Positions 48,730 to 57,492 of a DNA stretch of 64,000 nucleotides are shown here, in pieces. The stretch spans positions 1-64,000 of the forward strand of contig NZ_JAIWNB010000016.1 in NCBI RefSeq assembly GCF_020215705.1, given 5' to 3'. A program made the translations under genes and the position numbers. The notes beneath the pieces were generated by a model, which saw only the letters and a list, made by a program, of their open reading frames with translations, did no database searches and was not told the origin of the DNA. Positions within the stretch are counted from its first letter, which is position 1. Each line of letters opens with the position of its first letter. This stretch comes from Nonomuraea aurantiaca. GTDB lineage: Bacteria > Actinomycetota > Actinomycetes > Streptosporangiales > Streptosporangiaceae.

Positions 48730-50769
48730 TCACTGGACTCCCACGAGCACCGGCCATCCGCCCTGTGGTGTGAAGGTGGCGGCGGACGGCATGCGCAGTT
48801 CGAGCCGCTCGCGGCGCGCCCTGGCCAGCAGGCGGAAGTCGCCGAGGAGGCGATCGCCCACCGTCACCGAGCGGTCGACCCGCAACGACTCCAGCACCCA
48901 CATGTGGGCGTCGAAGATCTGCTGGACGGTGAACTCCGCCTCCCGCCCGTTCGGTATCAGCTCGGTGAGCAGGCGGGTCTTGAGGGTGTGCACATAGGCG
49001 ATGGTCTTTCCCGGCATCTTCGCCGCCACCGCCGGGTTCTTGGGGATCACCATGGCCATGCCCTCGCCCTTCTCGTCGAACGCCGTGCTCACCCGCGGAT
49101 CGTTGCGCCAGAAACGCTGCTCGAGAATGTGGTCGACCTCGTACAGGTCGCCGCGCCCGCGGTTGAGCTTGGCCAGCGAGCGGAAGTCCTCCACCCGTCC
49201 GGCGAGCCTGTCGTAGTGCTCGATGTCGGCGGTGCTGAGCTGCCTGAGGCGGCTGTCGGTCCGCTTGGCGTTCTTGAGCACCTCGGCCCAATCCTTGCCC
49301 AGCTCGCTCTCCAGCTCCTGGATGAAGCGGGACCTGCCGCGCTGGCTCAGCGCCCACGAGATCGGGTCGAGCGAGCGGGCGATCCCCCGGGTCAGCTTCT
49401 TGGCGGAGAAGGCGTTGAACCCGGCCGCCAGGCGGGGGTTGCGGAAGGTCTTGAAGTTGGCCGTCAGGAGCCGCTCCACGACGCGCCGGTCCAGCTCCCG
49501 TAGGTAGGCGTTGCCCACGAGGTCGTGGAAGCGCCTGAGCACCTGGTCCATCGACAGCCTGCCCGTGGCGAAGCGGGTCAGCATCCGGGCCAGGTCGGTC
49601 GCGCCCTTGACGTCCATGCTGCCCACGGCCTCGAGGAACTCCCGCTCCGCGACGCGGCCCACCTCGCTGATCACGTCCTCTTCGAGGACCCGCGCCAGCT
49701 TGGTCGTCTTCAGCTCGGTCCGTACGGACTGCAGGACCGAGCGCGGCAGCGCCTTGGCGAACGGCAGCACCGACGTGATCCCGTAGACCAGGATCTGCCC
49801 CCCGCTCACCTCGTTGCCCCAGAAGTCGCGTCCCGTGGCCAGCTCGAAGGTCAGCTGCGAGAGGTCGTAGAGAACGTTGACGTACGGCACGAACTGGATC
49901 GCGAGCTCGAAAAGGAAGATCAGCGTCGGATGCTCGGGCGCGAAGTGGACCTCGACCTCCTGCGGCTGGAAGGTCGTGTTGTCGAGCACGGTCCCCTGCG
50001 GCGGGAAAGACGGAATGAACGAATCATCCAGCCGCAGGGTCTGCACATCGATGAATCCAGCCATGTCCTGCGACGCGGTGGCGCGCACGGTCACGTTGTG
50101 AGTGTGCACGACGCGTACCGTGACGTGGTCGCCGAAGATGTTGCCCTCGTCCTCGCGCGAATCGACGACGATGTCGTAGACGAAGGCCGCCGGTCTCCCG
50201 TCCTTCCTGTTGTCGATGTCGATGGTGACCGCGTAGCCGTTGAGCACGTTCCGGATGACCACGCCGAGCGGCTTCGTCGTGACGTTGACCGTGGCGGCCT
50301 GGGAGAAGAAGTCGTCGCGGCGCCCGCGCTCGTCGTCGGTGAAGGGCCCGACCGTGAAGGGTTGGGGCAGCAACCGCCACATCTCGATGACCGACGCGTC
50401 GGGCTGCGGGATCAGGTCGTCGTCCTGAGGACGGACGATTTCGATCAAGGGGTTGCGCGGGCCGAGCGCCAGGAGATCGGCCCCGCTCCGCCGGCCCGTG
50501 CGCCGGGTGGTCACCATGACCTGCCGGCCGACCGCGAGCCAGATCTTGGGGAAGGCCCGTTCCGCCGTGGGCGGCAGGTACCTCCAGGTGAAGGGCTGGT
50601 GGCCGGTCGTGTTCCAGGGGGGCGCCGTGAGCGTGATCTCCATAGTGGCCCCGAGGACCGGGTCGGCGATGTCGGAGAAGAAGGTCAGCACCCCCCGTCC
50701 CACCCCCGGTTCGACGTACCCGGTCAGCAGCGGGCCGGTCGCGATGGCCGGCACGACTGGATCTGCCAT
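48730..50769 (-). CDS. Polymorphic-toxin-like protein with pre-toxin segment and putative nuclease tail (679 aa)
   Basis: Residues 1-280 are beta-rich (QPFTWRYLPPTAERAF; VVIRNVLNGYAVTIDIDN) with no signal peptide. Near 290-345, FVPYVNVLYDLSQLTFELAT, GRDFWGNEVSGGQ and SVLPFAKALPR follow the pattern of pre-toxin TG linkers (tGrD..tGe..., then hydrophobic lP). The tail from about 520 has LYEVDHILEQRFW (His ~546), IPKNPAVAAKMPGKTIAYVHTLKTRL and DAHMW, as in HNH/toxin-type domains of secreted effectors. Probably cotranscribed (82 bp) behind the 1051-residue protein. No immunity gene is visible. Not a family I can name; the toxin reading is inference. Confidence 0.65.
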   Translation of the reverse strand: MADPVVPAIATGPLLTGYVEPGVGRGVLTFFSDIADPVLGATMEITLTAPPWNTTGHQPFTWRYLPPTAERAFPKIWLAVGRQVMVTTRRTGRRSGADLLALGPRNPLIEIVRPQDDDLIPQPDASVIEMWRLLPQPFTVGPFTDDERGRRDDFFSQAATVNVTTKPLGVVIRNVLNGYAVTIDIDNRKDGRPAAFVYDIVVDSREDEGNIFGDHVTVRVVHTHNVTVRATASQDMAGFIDVQTLRLDDSFIPSFPPQGTVLDNTTFQPQEVEVHFAPEHPTLIFLFELAIQFVPYVNVLYDLSQLTFELATGRDFWGNEVSGGQILVYGITSVLPFAKALPRSVLQSVRTELKTTKLARVLEEDVISEVGRVAEREFLEAVGSMDVKGATDLARMLTRFATGRLSMDQVLRRFHDLVGNAYLRELDRRVVERLLTANFKTFRNPRLAAGFNAFSAKKLTRGIARSLDPISWALSQRGRSRFIQELESELGKDWAEVLKNAKRTDSRLRQLSTADIEHYDRLAGRVEDFRSLAKLNRGRGDLYEVDHILEQRFWRNDPRVSTAFDEKGEGMAMVIPKNPAVAAKMPGKTIAYVHTLKTRLLTELIPNGREAEFTVQQIFDAHMWVLESLRVDRSVTVGDRLLGDFRLLARARRERLELRMPSAATFTPQGGWPVLVGVQ

Positions 50770-50851
50770 GTCCGCAATCCTCCATTCATGTGAGCGGACG
50801 ATCAGGCCGAGGACCGGCGGCGACAGGCCGCCGCCGGTCCATGGGGGGCCG

Positions 50852-53800
50852 CTAGACCTCCACCCACTCCCCGTCGGCGTCCTGCTCCCAGTGGGGCAGC
50901 CGGTCGTCGTCACGCAGCTTCACCAGCGACGTGGGCACGCGCACGATCCACGGGTCGCCCTGCGGCACCTCCGTGCCGGGCCGGTCCAGCCGCTCGGCGA
51001 TCTCGTCGGCGATGGGCAGGTACAGGGGGTTGGAGATGGTCGGCAGCGGGCCACCGTTCCAGATCTCGCCGAAGGTGAGGAAGTGGTCGATCGCGCCCTC
51101 GAATCCCGGCCGGGCGGGCACCGAGACCCGGCAGAACCCGGCCCGGAGGAAGTCGGCGAACGCCGGATCCGGGTCGTCGAAGCCGAGCCGCTCCTCCCAC
51201 TGGTTCTTGCGCCCCCAGAAGTAGGGGTACGTCACGAAGGTCACGTGCTCCCACTCGAAGGCCTGCTCGAAGAAGCGCACGTACGGGCCCTCACCGGCGG
51301 CCTCGAACACGTTGATCTCCGGCAGCCCGTTGGCCGGGGAGGTCTCGATGGAGTCGAACAGGTCATAGTGCTGGTCGGTCAGGATGCTGACGCAGTTCTT
51401 CTTCAGCTCCGTCTGCATGAGGGCGAGATTGGCGGCCGGGTTGCGGCCCTGGATGTCCACCCCGGCCCGTAACTGCAGCGCCGCCAGTTTCTCCTCGTAG
51501 TCGGCCACCGCCGCCTTGTGCGCCGTCTCCAGCTTGGCGTGCGTCTCCAGCCGCCACTTGTCCATCGCCCGGTCCGTACGCTGGACCTTGACCTCCACGG
51601 CCACCGCGACCTGCGCGACGTGGAAGGTGTCGATGGCCACGGCCACCGTGTCGCGCTCGTCGTCCAGCGTCGTGGTCCACAGCCGGTCGCCGCCGGGCAT
51701 CCGCTGCGTACGCCGTCCGACCACCACCTCCACCGTGTTGTCGCCCTCCCAGATGTTGCGCACCACGCCCACCGAGGCGTAGACGGCCCGGTAGCCCTCC
51801 TCGATGCTGATCTGGGCCGAGTGGTTGTAGTTGGTGTCGCTGTCGCCGCCACCGGCCTTGAAGTCCAGGGACTTCGTCTTGAACAGCTCGGGCGGCGGCT
51901 GGACGTCGGTCGCGCCGGTCTGCTTGACCCAGTACGCGAAGTTGATCTCGTTGATCTGGGCCGGGTTGAGGGGGAAGTCCGGAGGCTTGATCAGGTTCCG
52001 GGCGGCGGCGCTGGTCTGCTGCATGGAGGCGATGAGGAAGGCGGCCGGCTCGGGCACCATGAAGTCGAACATCGCCCGCAGCCCGTAGTTGAACAACTGG
52101 GCCTGGTACACCTTGTTGACCCACTGGTAGACGCCCGAGATGTTCTCGTTGCCGTGGGTGTTGTCGAGCTCGTGGGTGTTCTTCTCGATCGTCTCGGTCG
52201 TGGTCGTCAGCTGGGTGCGGGTCAGCACCCGTTCGGCGATCTTGCGTGAGGTCCGCTCGGTGACGTCCTGCGAGAACCTGGCGGCCGACTTGGTGGCCTC
52301 CTGCTTGCTGCGCGCGAAGGAGCCCTCGGCGCTGGCGGCGAACTCCACGACCGGGCCGTACCTGCCCGAGACGTTCAGCCCGGCCTTCAGCGCGACGTCC
52401 TCCTTGACCGTCTGCTCGGTCTCCCGGGTCATCTCGAACCGGTCGGTGGTCTGCAGGTCGCGGTCCTCGCTGGTGTTGGTCTCCTGCTCGTTGATCGTGA
52501 TCAGCTCGGTGGTGTCGCGGCGGCTGTGGTCGCGTAGCTTGCGCTCGCCACGCAGCACGTTCTCGATGTGCGCGACGTCGGCCGACTCGTATCCGGTCAG
52601 CTGCTGCTTGACCACAAGCAGGTCGGCGATGCCGGCCGGGGCCACCTCGCCCTTGGTGTGCGGGACGCGCCCGTCCAGCGGGAGCGTCGGCAGGGGTACG
52701 GAGCCGCCGGTCCCGAGCGTTCCCCAGCCGGTGGTCACGGGCGTCTGGACCGTCACGAGGGCGTCGCCGACCCGCAGGAGCGACTGGCGTACCGGGTGTC
52801 CCGCCACCGCCTCCAGCCGGGCCGCCGTCGCCGCCAGGTCGGTCTCCAGCCGGTGGGTGAGCCGGTCGAGCGGCACCGCGGTCAGGTCGAGGCCACGGTC
52901 GGTGAGCAGCGTGCGGGTGGCCGCGGACAGCTGCTCGTTGGCCGTCGGCAGCAGGACGAAGCCGACCTCGGTCAGCGGCGTCGGCTGGAAGTCCGTACGG
53001 CCGCGCAGCACCGGGGCGGCCGTCTGCAGCAGCGCCTGGGCCACCGGCGCGTTGATCTCATCGGTGGCCTCGGCGGCCGTGGAGGTGGTCTCGGTGGCCG
53101 GAGAGGTCGCGTCGGTTGCCGGGGAGGCCGCGTCGGGTTCCTCCGCACCTGCGATGGGGATGACCGAGGTCGGGGCGACCCGCTCGCGCAGGTTGCCGTG
53201 GAAGGCGCTCAGGGCCGTGGCCACGTTCGTCAGCCGCAGCTGCTCCGGCGGTTGCACCGACCCGCTGCCCGACTGGGAGGTCACGTGGAAGTGCTCGGAG
53301 TTCAGGCCGCCCAGCTCCTCCAGCCCGGCCCGCAGGTTCGCGTGCTGGGCCAGCAGCCCGTCGACCTCCTCCTGGCGCGCGGCCACCGCCGCCGCGTACT
53401 GCTGCCGCTGCGCCTGCTCCGCCTCCCGGGTCGACAGCCTGGAGGTCAGGCCGAGGTCGAAGGGCAGGCGGAGCGAACGCCGCAGCCACCGCCGCAGCTC
53501 GTCCAGGTCCTTGGGAAACTTGTCGTCGGCCGCGTGGCGGGCGATCACCTCGGCGGTACGCAGCAGCCGGGCGAGCTGCTCGATGGGCCGCGAGTGCTCC
53601 TCCTGGAGCACCTTGATCGCCACCAGGCTGTCCCGCAGCCTCCTGACCGCGTTCTTGAAGTCCGCCAGCTCGATCACGTCGTTCGGGTCCGTCCCGAACA
53701 CGTCGACGATGGCCTCGCGCACCATTTCCGGTGAGGCGCTCCCGTCGACGGTCTCCATCTCGTCCAGCCGCCCGGCCAGTTCGTCGAGCTCGGCGCCCAG

Positions 53801-54007
53801 CGGGGTGTCCGCCGGGTCGCCGATGAACTCCGGTCCCGCCACGAACGCCGTGGCGGCCTCCTCTATGGCAGTACGTCGCTGGGGTGCCTCGACGGCCTCC
53901 CGCAGCGACTGTTGAAACGGCGTGTCCTGGCTCAGCGGGATGCTGGGATTATCCGGATCCTGCGCCACGGCCGGCCGTGTGAGCATCAATCGAAAAAGAC
54001 TCTCCAT
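50852..54007 (-). CDS. Giant protein of unknown function, helical, partner of the toxin-like gene (1051 aa)
   Basis: ATG 54007 follows GGAGG by 9 nt. No signal peptide and no membrane helices. Residues 1-290 are helical with heptad-like Leu/Arg/Glu repeats (RAGLEELGGLNSEHF); 330-350 a Thr/Ala/Glu-rich linker; 500-600 charged segments of long amphipathic helices (KSAARFSQDVTERTSRKI). GVYQWVNKVYQAQLFNYGLR (about 624-643) with FMVPEPAAF is the most conserved-looking block. PYFWGRKNQWEERLGF (about 926-941) is aromatic-rich. From memory similar blocks occur in large uncharacterised bacterial proteins. Possibly a carrier or pore-type delivery partner for the 679-residue protein. Confidence 0.7.
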   Translation of the reverse strand: MESLFRLMLTRPAVAQDPDNPSIPLSQDTPFQQSLREAVEAPQRRTAIEEAATAFVAGPEFIGDPADTPLGAELDELAGRLDEMETVDGSASPEMVREAIVDVFGTDPNDVIELADFKNAVRRLRDSLVAIKVLQEEHSRPIEQLARLLRTAEVIARHAADDKFPKDLDELRRWLRRSLRLPFDLGLTSRLSTREAEQAQRQQYAAAVAARQEEVDGLLAQHANLRAGLEELGGLNSEHFHVTSQSGSGSVQPPEQLRLTNVATALSAFHGNLRERVAPTSVIPIAGAEEPDAASPATDATSPATETTSTAAEATDEINAPVAQALLQTAAPVLRGRTDFQPTPLTEVGFVLLPTANEQLSAATRTLLTDRGLDLTAVPLDRLTHRLETDLAATAARLEAVAGHPVRQSLLRVGDALVTVQTPVTTGWGTLGTGGSVPLPTLPLDGRVPHTKGEVAPAGIADLLVVKQQLTGYESADVAHIENVLRGERKLRDHSRRDTTELITINEQETNTSEDRDLQTTDRFEMTRETEQTVKEDVALKAGLNVSGRYGPVVEFAASAEGSFARSKQEATKSAARFSQDVTERTSRKIAERVLTRTQLTTTTETIEKNTHELDNTHGNENISGVYQWVNKVYQAQLFNYGLRAMFDFMVPEPAAFLIASMQQTSAAARNLIKPPDFPLNPAQINEINFAYWVKQTGATDVQPPPELFKTKSLDFKAGGGDSDTNYNHSAQISIEEGYRAVYASVGVVRNIWEGDNTVEVVVGRRTQRMPGGDRLWTTTLDDERDTVAVAIDTFHVAQVAVAVEVKVQRTDRAMDKWRLETHAKLETAHKAAVADYEEKLAALQLRAGVDIQGRNPAANLALMQTELKKNCVSILTDQHYDLFDSIETSPANGLPEINVFEAAGEGPYVRFFEQAFEWEHVTFVTYPYFWGRKNQWEERLGFDDPDPAFADFLRAGFCRVSVPARPGFEGAIDHFLTFGEIWNGGPLPTISNPLYLPIADEIAERLDRPGTEVPQGDPWIVRVPTSLVKLRDDDRLPHWEQDADGEWVEV

Positions 54008-54125
54008 GGGGTTTTTCCTCCGCCCCGTCCTGAACGTGCCGCCCCCTTGCGACACCTCTCTGTGCTCTTTGGGGCGTTCCACCACGTTCCATCTGGCGTG
54101 CGGGCGGGTGTTGCTCAAGCGTCGA

Positions 54126-54902
54126 TCAGGCGTCGCGCAGCCGTAGCGACAGCCCGCCGCCCAGGAGGGCCGCGGCGGACCAGAGGGCCAGGACGCCGAG
54201 TCCCGCCCATGGGCTGAGGGGCAGGGTGGACAGATGGGTGGTGGCCTGGATGGCGAGCCCGGCGTTCATCGGGGAGAGCTGCCAGAGGAGTTTCTGCCAG
54301 CCCGGGTCGGCGATCATGAAGGGCAGGATCGAGAGGACGTAGAGCAGGCCGAGCACGACCCCGATGGCCGTGGCCGAGTCCCGTACGGCGGCGGCGATGC
54401 CGAGGCTGAGCAGGGCGATCAGCGCGAGGTACAGGACCGAGCCGAACGCCGCGCGCAGCATCGGCCCCTCGAACAGGGACAGCATCAGGGTGCCGGGACC
54501 GCGGGTGAAGCCGTTCTCGAGCAGGATGCGCCGCCCGACCAGCAGGGACGCGAGCACCGCGACGGTCCCGGCGGCCAGCGTCAGCCCGGTGACGACGGCC
54601 GCCTTGGCGGCCAGCACGGTGGCCCGGCGCGGCATCGCCACCAGGGTGGTGCGGATCATGCCGGTGCTGTACTCGCCGCTGATCGCCAGCACGGCCAGGA
54701 TGGCGGCCATCGCCTGGCCTACCTGGACCCCGAACAGGCTGATCTTGGCCGGGTCGTAGGCGCAGCCCGCCGACGTGCAGGACACGGCGGCGGCCGCCAC
54801 GACGCTCACGGCGACGGTCAGCGCGACGAGCCCGAGCAGCAGCCAGCCCGTGCCGGCCACGGTACGGAGCTTCGTCCACTCCGCCTGCAGGTGTCGTCTC
54901 AT
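54126..54902 (-). CDS. ABC-2 type transporter permease (258 aa)
   Basis: Starts LQAEWTKLRTVAGTGWLLLGLVALTV, the drug-exporter permease opening, with about six helices and the block ILAVLAISGEYSTGMIRTTLVAMPRRATVLAAK (core AISGEYSTGMIRTTL), shared with the permease at 11851 and with the longer permease at 54899. Overlaps that gene by 4 bp. It is the third gene of the ATPase-permease-permease operon. Probably heterodimerises with the 526-residue permease to form the membrane channel. Confidence 0.92.
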   Translation of the reverse strand: MRRHLQAEWTKLRTVAGTGWLLLGLVALTVAVSVVAAAAVSCTSAGCAYDPAKISLFGVQVGQAMAAILAVLAISGEYSTGMIRTTLVAMPRRATVLAAKAAVVTGLTLAAGTVAVLASLLVGRRILLENGFTRGPGTLMLSLFEGPMLRAAFGSVLYLALIALLSLGIAAAVRDSATAIGVVLGLLYVLSILPFMIADPGWQKLLWQLSPMNAGLAIQATTHLSTLPLSPWAGLGVLALWSAAALLGGGLSLRLRDA

Positions 54903-56479
54903 GCGTCCCTCCGACGTAGCTGGAAGACGGCCAGGCCGAGCGCGAGCACGGCGTACCCGCAGAGCACGGCGAGCCCGGCCCAGGGTGCCAGCGGGTAGTA
55001 GCCACCCGATGGGGTGTAGTTGCCGAGCACGTGCGCGTACGCCGGAATGCTCTGCTGGATCGCGAAGCCGGCGGCCGGGGTGAGCCGCATCAGCCACTGC
55101 GCCGCGCCGGCGGGCAGGACCGAGGCGGTCGCGAGGATGTAGGGGACGACGATCAGCACGATGGCGGTGATGACCGCCGCGACGCTGCGCCGGAACAACG
55201 TGCCCACGGCGAGGGCGAGGACCGCGGCGGCGGCGAGCAGCGCCGCCGTGCCGGCGATGACGCGCAGTTCGGTGAACGGCGCCACCGGCAGGACGTAGTT
55301 GCCGTTGGCGACCAGGATCCCCTTGCCGAGCGTGACCGCCGCCGTGGCCGCGGCCAGTCCGGTGACGAAGGTGACCGCGCCGATGGCCAGGGCCTTGGCC
55401 ACGAGCGTCCGGCCGCGCCGCGGGCCGGCGAGCAGGGTGGTGCGGATCAGGCCGCGCCGGTATTCGGTGGTGATGAACATGACCGCCACCACGATCACCA
55501 CGATCAGTCCGGTCAGCAGGCCGGTGAGGGTGTTCTCGATCTGCGGGCCGTCCGAGAGCGGCGCGATGTCGCCGACGCCGGCCACCGTGTACGTGTCGCC
55601 GGACTCCTTGAAGCCGCCCGGATGATGGGCCGACCCGTCGGGGTCCAGGGTGACGCCCACGTCGTCGGGGCGCCACACGCCGTCGGCGACCGAGCCCTCC
55701 AGGCTGACCTGGTCGAACACGGCGGTGGCCTCGGCGAATCGAGAGGCCGCGCTGGACCCGCCGAAATCGCCCGGCGTCACCGTCAGGTCCCCTGGCGAGG
55801 CGGCGAAGAGCCCGACCTGCACCGCGTCCGGCAGTCCGGCCAGGTGCGCGGTGCCGACGCGGGTCCACTGCCTGCCGTCGGTGGACTCGTAGCCGGTGAG
55901 GTCCTCGCCGGAGCGGGTCAGCCGCAGCCAGCGTGGGGACCGCTGGGAGACGCCGCCGGGCCGGCCGGCCACGTCCTGGGTGAAGTCGTGCTGCATCCGC
56001 ACGCCGTGCGCGCCGGTGACCATCACCGCCGCGTACGTGGAGCCCTGCTTCATGCTCTCCTTGATCATGACTCCGGCCTTCGCCCAGGGCACGAGACCGG
56101 AGACGACGCGCCGGGTGCCCGGGGTGGGGGTGGGGGTGAGGTCGGGCAGGCGGATCTGGCCGGTCATCGAGGTCACCCGGACGGTGATGCTGCCGTCTCC
56201 GTTCAGCGGCCGGTGGACGAAGTAGAACTTGTCCTCCACCGCCTCGCCGCCCGGACCCACCGGTACGGCGGGACAGGCGCCGCCGCACGACGTGTGGCTG
56301 CCGGAGGCGGACAGCAGCCCCAGCAGCACGGTGACCAGCGCCGCGGCCGCCATGGCGAGCACCCAGCCGCGGACTGTACGGAACTTGGTCCATTCGGCGC
56401 GCAGCAACCGCGCGAAGCCGGAGCGGTGGGCGACAGTGGTGCTCAGTCCGGGCGCGTCGCCCCGACGCCGATCGCTCAT
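54899..56479 (-). CDS. ABC transporter permease with large extracytoplasmic beta domain (526 aa)
   Basis: Helix 1 (WVLAMAAAALVTVLLGLLS, residues about 38-58) is followed by about 240 residues outside the membrane. That region includes ITVRVTSMTGQIRLP, WAKAGVMIKESMKQGSTYAAVMVTG (core AGVMIKESMKQGSTYAAV), WLRLTRSGEDLTGYESTDGRQW and VQVGLFAASPGD. This pattern matches the concanavalin-like/DUF1349 carbohydrate-type beta sandwich. Six further helices then follow, beginning LTGLIVVIVVAVMFI and EYRRGLIRTTLLAG. Normal ABC-2 permeases lack such a domain. It probably presents a ligand-binding module next to the channel. ATGA overlap with the ATPase. Confidence 0.88.
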   Translation of the reverse strand: MSDRRRGDAPGLSTTVAHRSGFARLLRAEWTKFRTVRGWVLAMAAAALVTVLLGLLSASGSHTSCGGACPAVPVGPGGEAVEDKFYFVHRPLNGDGSITVRVTSMTGQIRLPDLTPTPTPGTRRVVSGLVPWAKAGVMIKESMKQGSTYAAVMVTGAHGVRMQHDFTQDVAGRPGGVSQRSPRWLRLTRSGEDLTGYESTDGRQWTRVGTAHLAGLPDAVQVGLFAASPGDLTVTPGDFGGSSAASRFAEATAVFDQVSLEGSVADGVWRPDDVGVTLDPDGSAHHPGGFKESGDTYTVAGVGDIAPLSDGPQIENTLTGLLTGLIVVIVVAVMFITTEYRRGLIRTTLLAGPRRGRTLVAKALAIGAVTFVTGLAAATAAVTLGKGILVANGNYVLPVAPFTELRVIAGTAALLAAAAVLALAVGTLFRRSVAAVITAIVLIVVPYILATASVLPAGAAQWLMRLTPAAGFAIQQSIPAYAHVLGNYTPSGGYYPLAPWAGLAVLCGYAVLALGLAVFQLRRRDA

Positions 56480-57405
56480 CGCGCCGCCTCCTGCCCTGCG
56501 GCACGGAACTCGACGGCGTCGCGGGTCAGCTCCATGTACGCCTCCTCCAGCGTCGCGCGATGCGCCGACACCTCCGAGAACGGCACCGCGGACCGGTTGA
56601 GTACCGCCACGACGTGCTCGGCCGCCAGCCCGGTCACCGTGAGGGTGTCGCGGCCGGTGGCGGCCACGGCGGCGCCGGCGTGGGCCAGCGCCGCCATCGC
56701 CTCCGCCGGCGCCGTGGTGCGCAACGCGACCCGGCCGGTGGAGGCGGCGGCGATCAGGCCGGCCACGCTGGTGTCGGCGACGACCCGGCCGCGCCCCACC
56801 ACCACGAGATGGTCGGCGGTGTCCTCCAGCTCGCTCATCAGGTGGCTGGAGACCAGCACGGCCCGGCCCTGGGCGGCCAGCGCCCGCAGGAAGCCGCGCA
56901 TCCACACGATGCCCTCGGGGTCGAGGCCGTTGGACGGTTCGTCGAGCATGAGCACGGGCGGGTCGCCGAGCAGCGCGGCGGCGATGCCGAGCCGCTGCCG
57001 CATGCCCAGGGAGAAGCCGCCCGCCCGGCGCCCGGCCGCCGGCCCGAGCCCCACCCGCTCGATCACCTCATCGACCCGCCGGGCGCCCAATCCCTGGGAG
57101 TGGGCCAGCCACAGCAGGTGGTTGCGGCCGGTGCGGCTCGGCTGCAGGGCCGCGGCGTCCAGCAGCGCGCCGACGTGACGCAGCGGGTCGCGCAGGCCCG
57201 TGTACGGCCGCCCGCCCACCAGCGCGGTGCCCTCGTCGGCCGCGTCCAGGCCGAGGATCACCCGCATCGTGGTGGACTTACCCGCTCCGTTGGGGCCGAC
57301 GAAGCCCGTGACCTGCCCCGGCTCCACGGTGAAGGACATCCCGTCCAACGCCATGGTCTGGCCGAACCGCTTACGCAGCCCGGCGACCTCGATGGTTGCT
57401 CGCAT
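56476..57405 (-). CDS. ABC exporter ATP-binding protein, DrrA-like (309 aa)
   Basis: Walker A GPNGAGKSTTMRVILGL, signature FSLGMRQRLGIAAALLG, Walker B VLMLDEPSNGLDPEG and switch His in VLVSSHLMSELEDTADHL. The C-terminal regulatory part ends EEAYMELTRDAVEFRAAGQ. Closely parallels the frameshifted ATPase at 10944-11854. Start ATG 57405 (IEVAGLRKRFG follows); no ribosome binding site precedes it, and the in-frame GTG 57426 is an alternative, possibly leaderless. Probably controlled by the divergent kinase at 57493. Confidence 0.94.
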   Translation of the reverse strand: MRATIEVAGLRKRFGQTMALDGMSFTVEPGQVTGFVGPNGAGKSTTMRVILGLDAADEGTALVGGRPYTGLRDPLRHVGALLDAAALQPSRTGRNHLLWLAHSQGLGARRVDEVIERVGLGPAAGRRAGGFSLGMRQRLGIAAALLGDPPVLMLDEPSNGLDPEGIVWMRGFLRALAAQGRAVLVSSHLMSELEDTADHLVVVGRGRVVADTSVAGLIAAASTGRVALRTTAPAEAMAALAHAGAAVAATGRDTLTVTGLAAEHVVAVLNRSAVPFSEVSAHRATLEEAYMELTRDAVEFRAAGQEAAR

Positions 57406-57492
57406 GGGTTCGGTTCTACGCACCACGCCATAACGTGGGCCGAACGGAGGCTGTCACGTCGTTGTTAGGTCCCGGACGGCATCCTGGAACTC

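Noticed and set aside
49525..50793. 422-codon plus-strand frame opposite the toxin-like gene
   Set aside because: No domain motif and composition of antisense reading; the minus-strand gene has a start, ribosome binding site and motifs.
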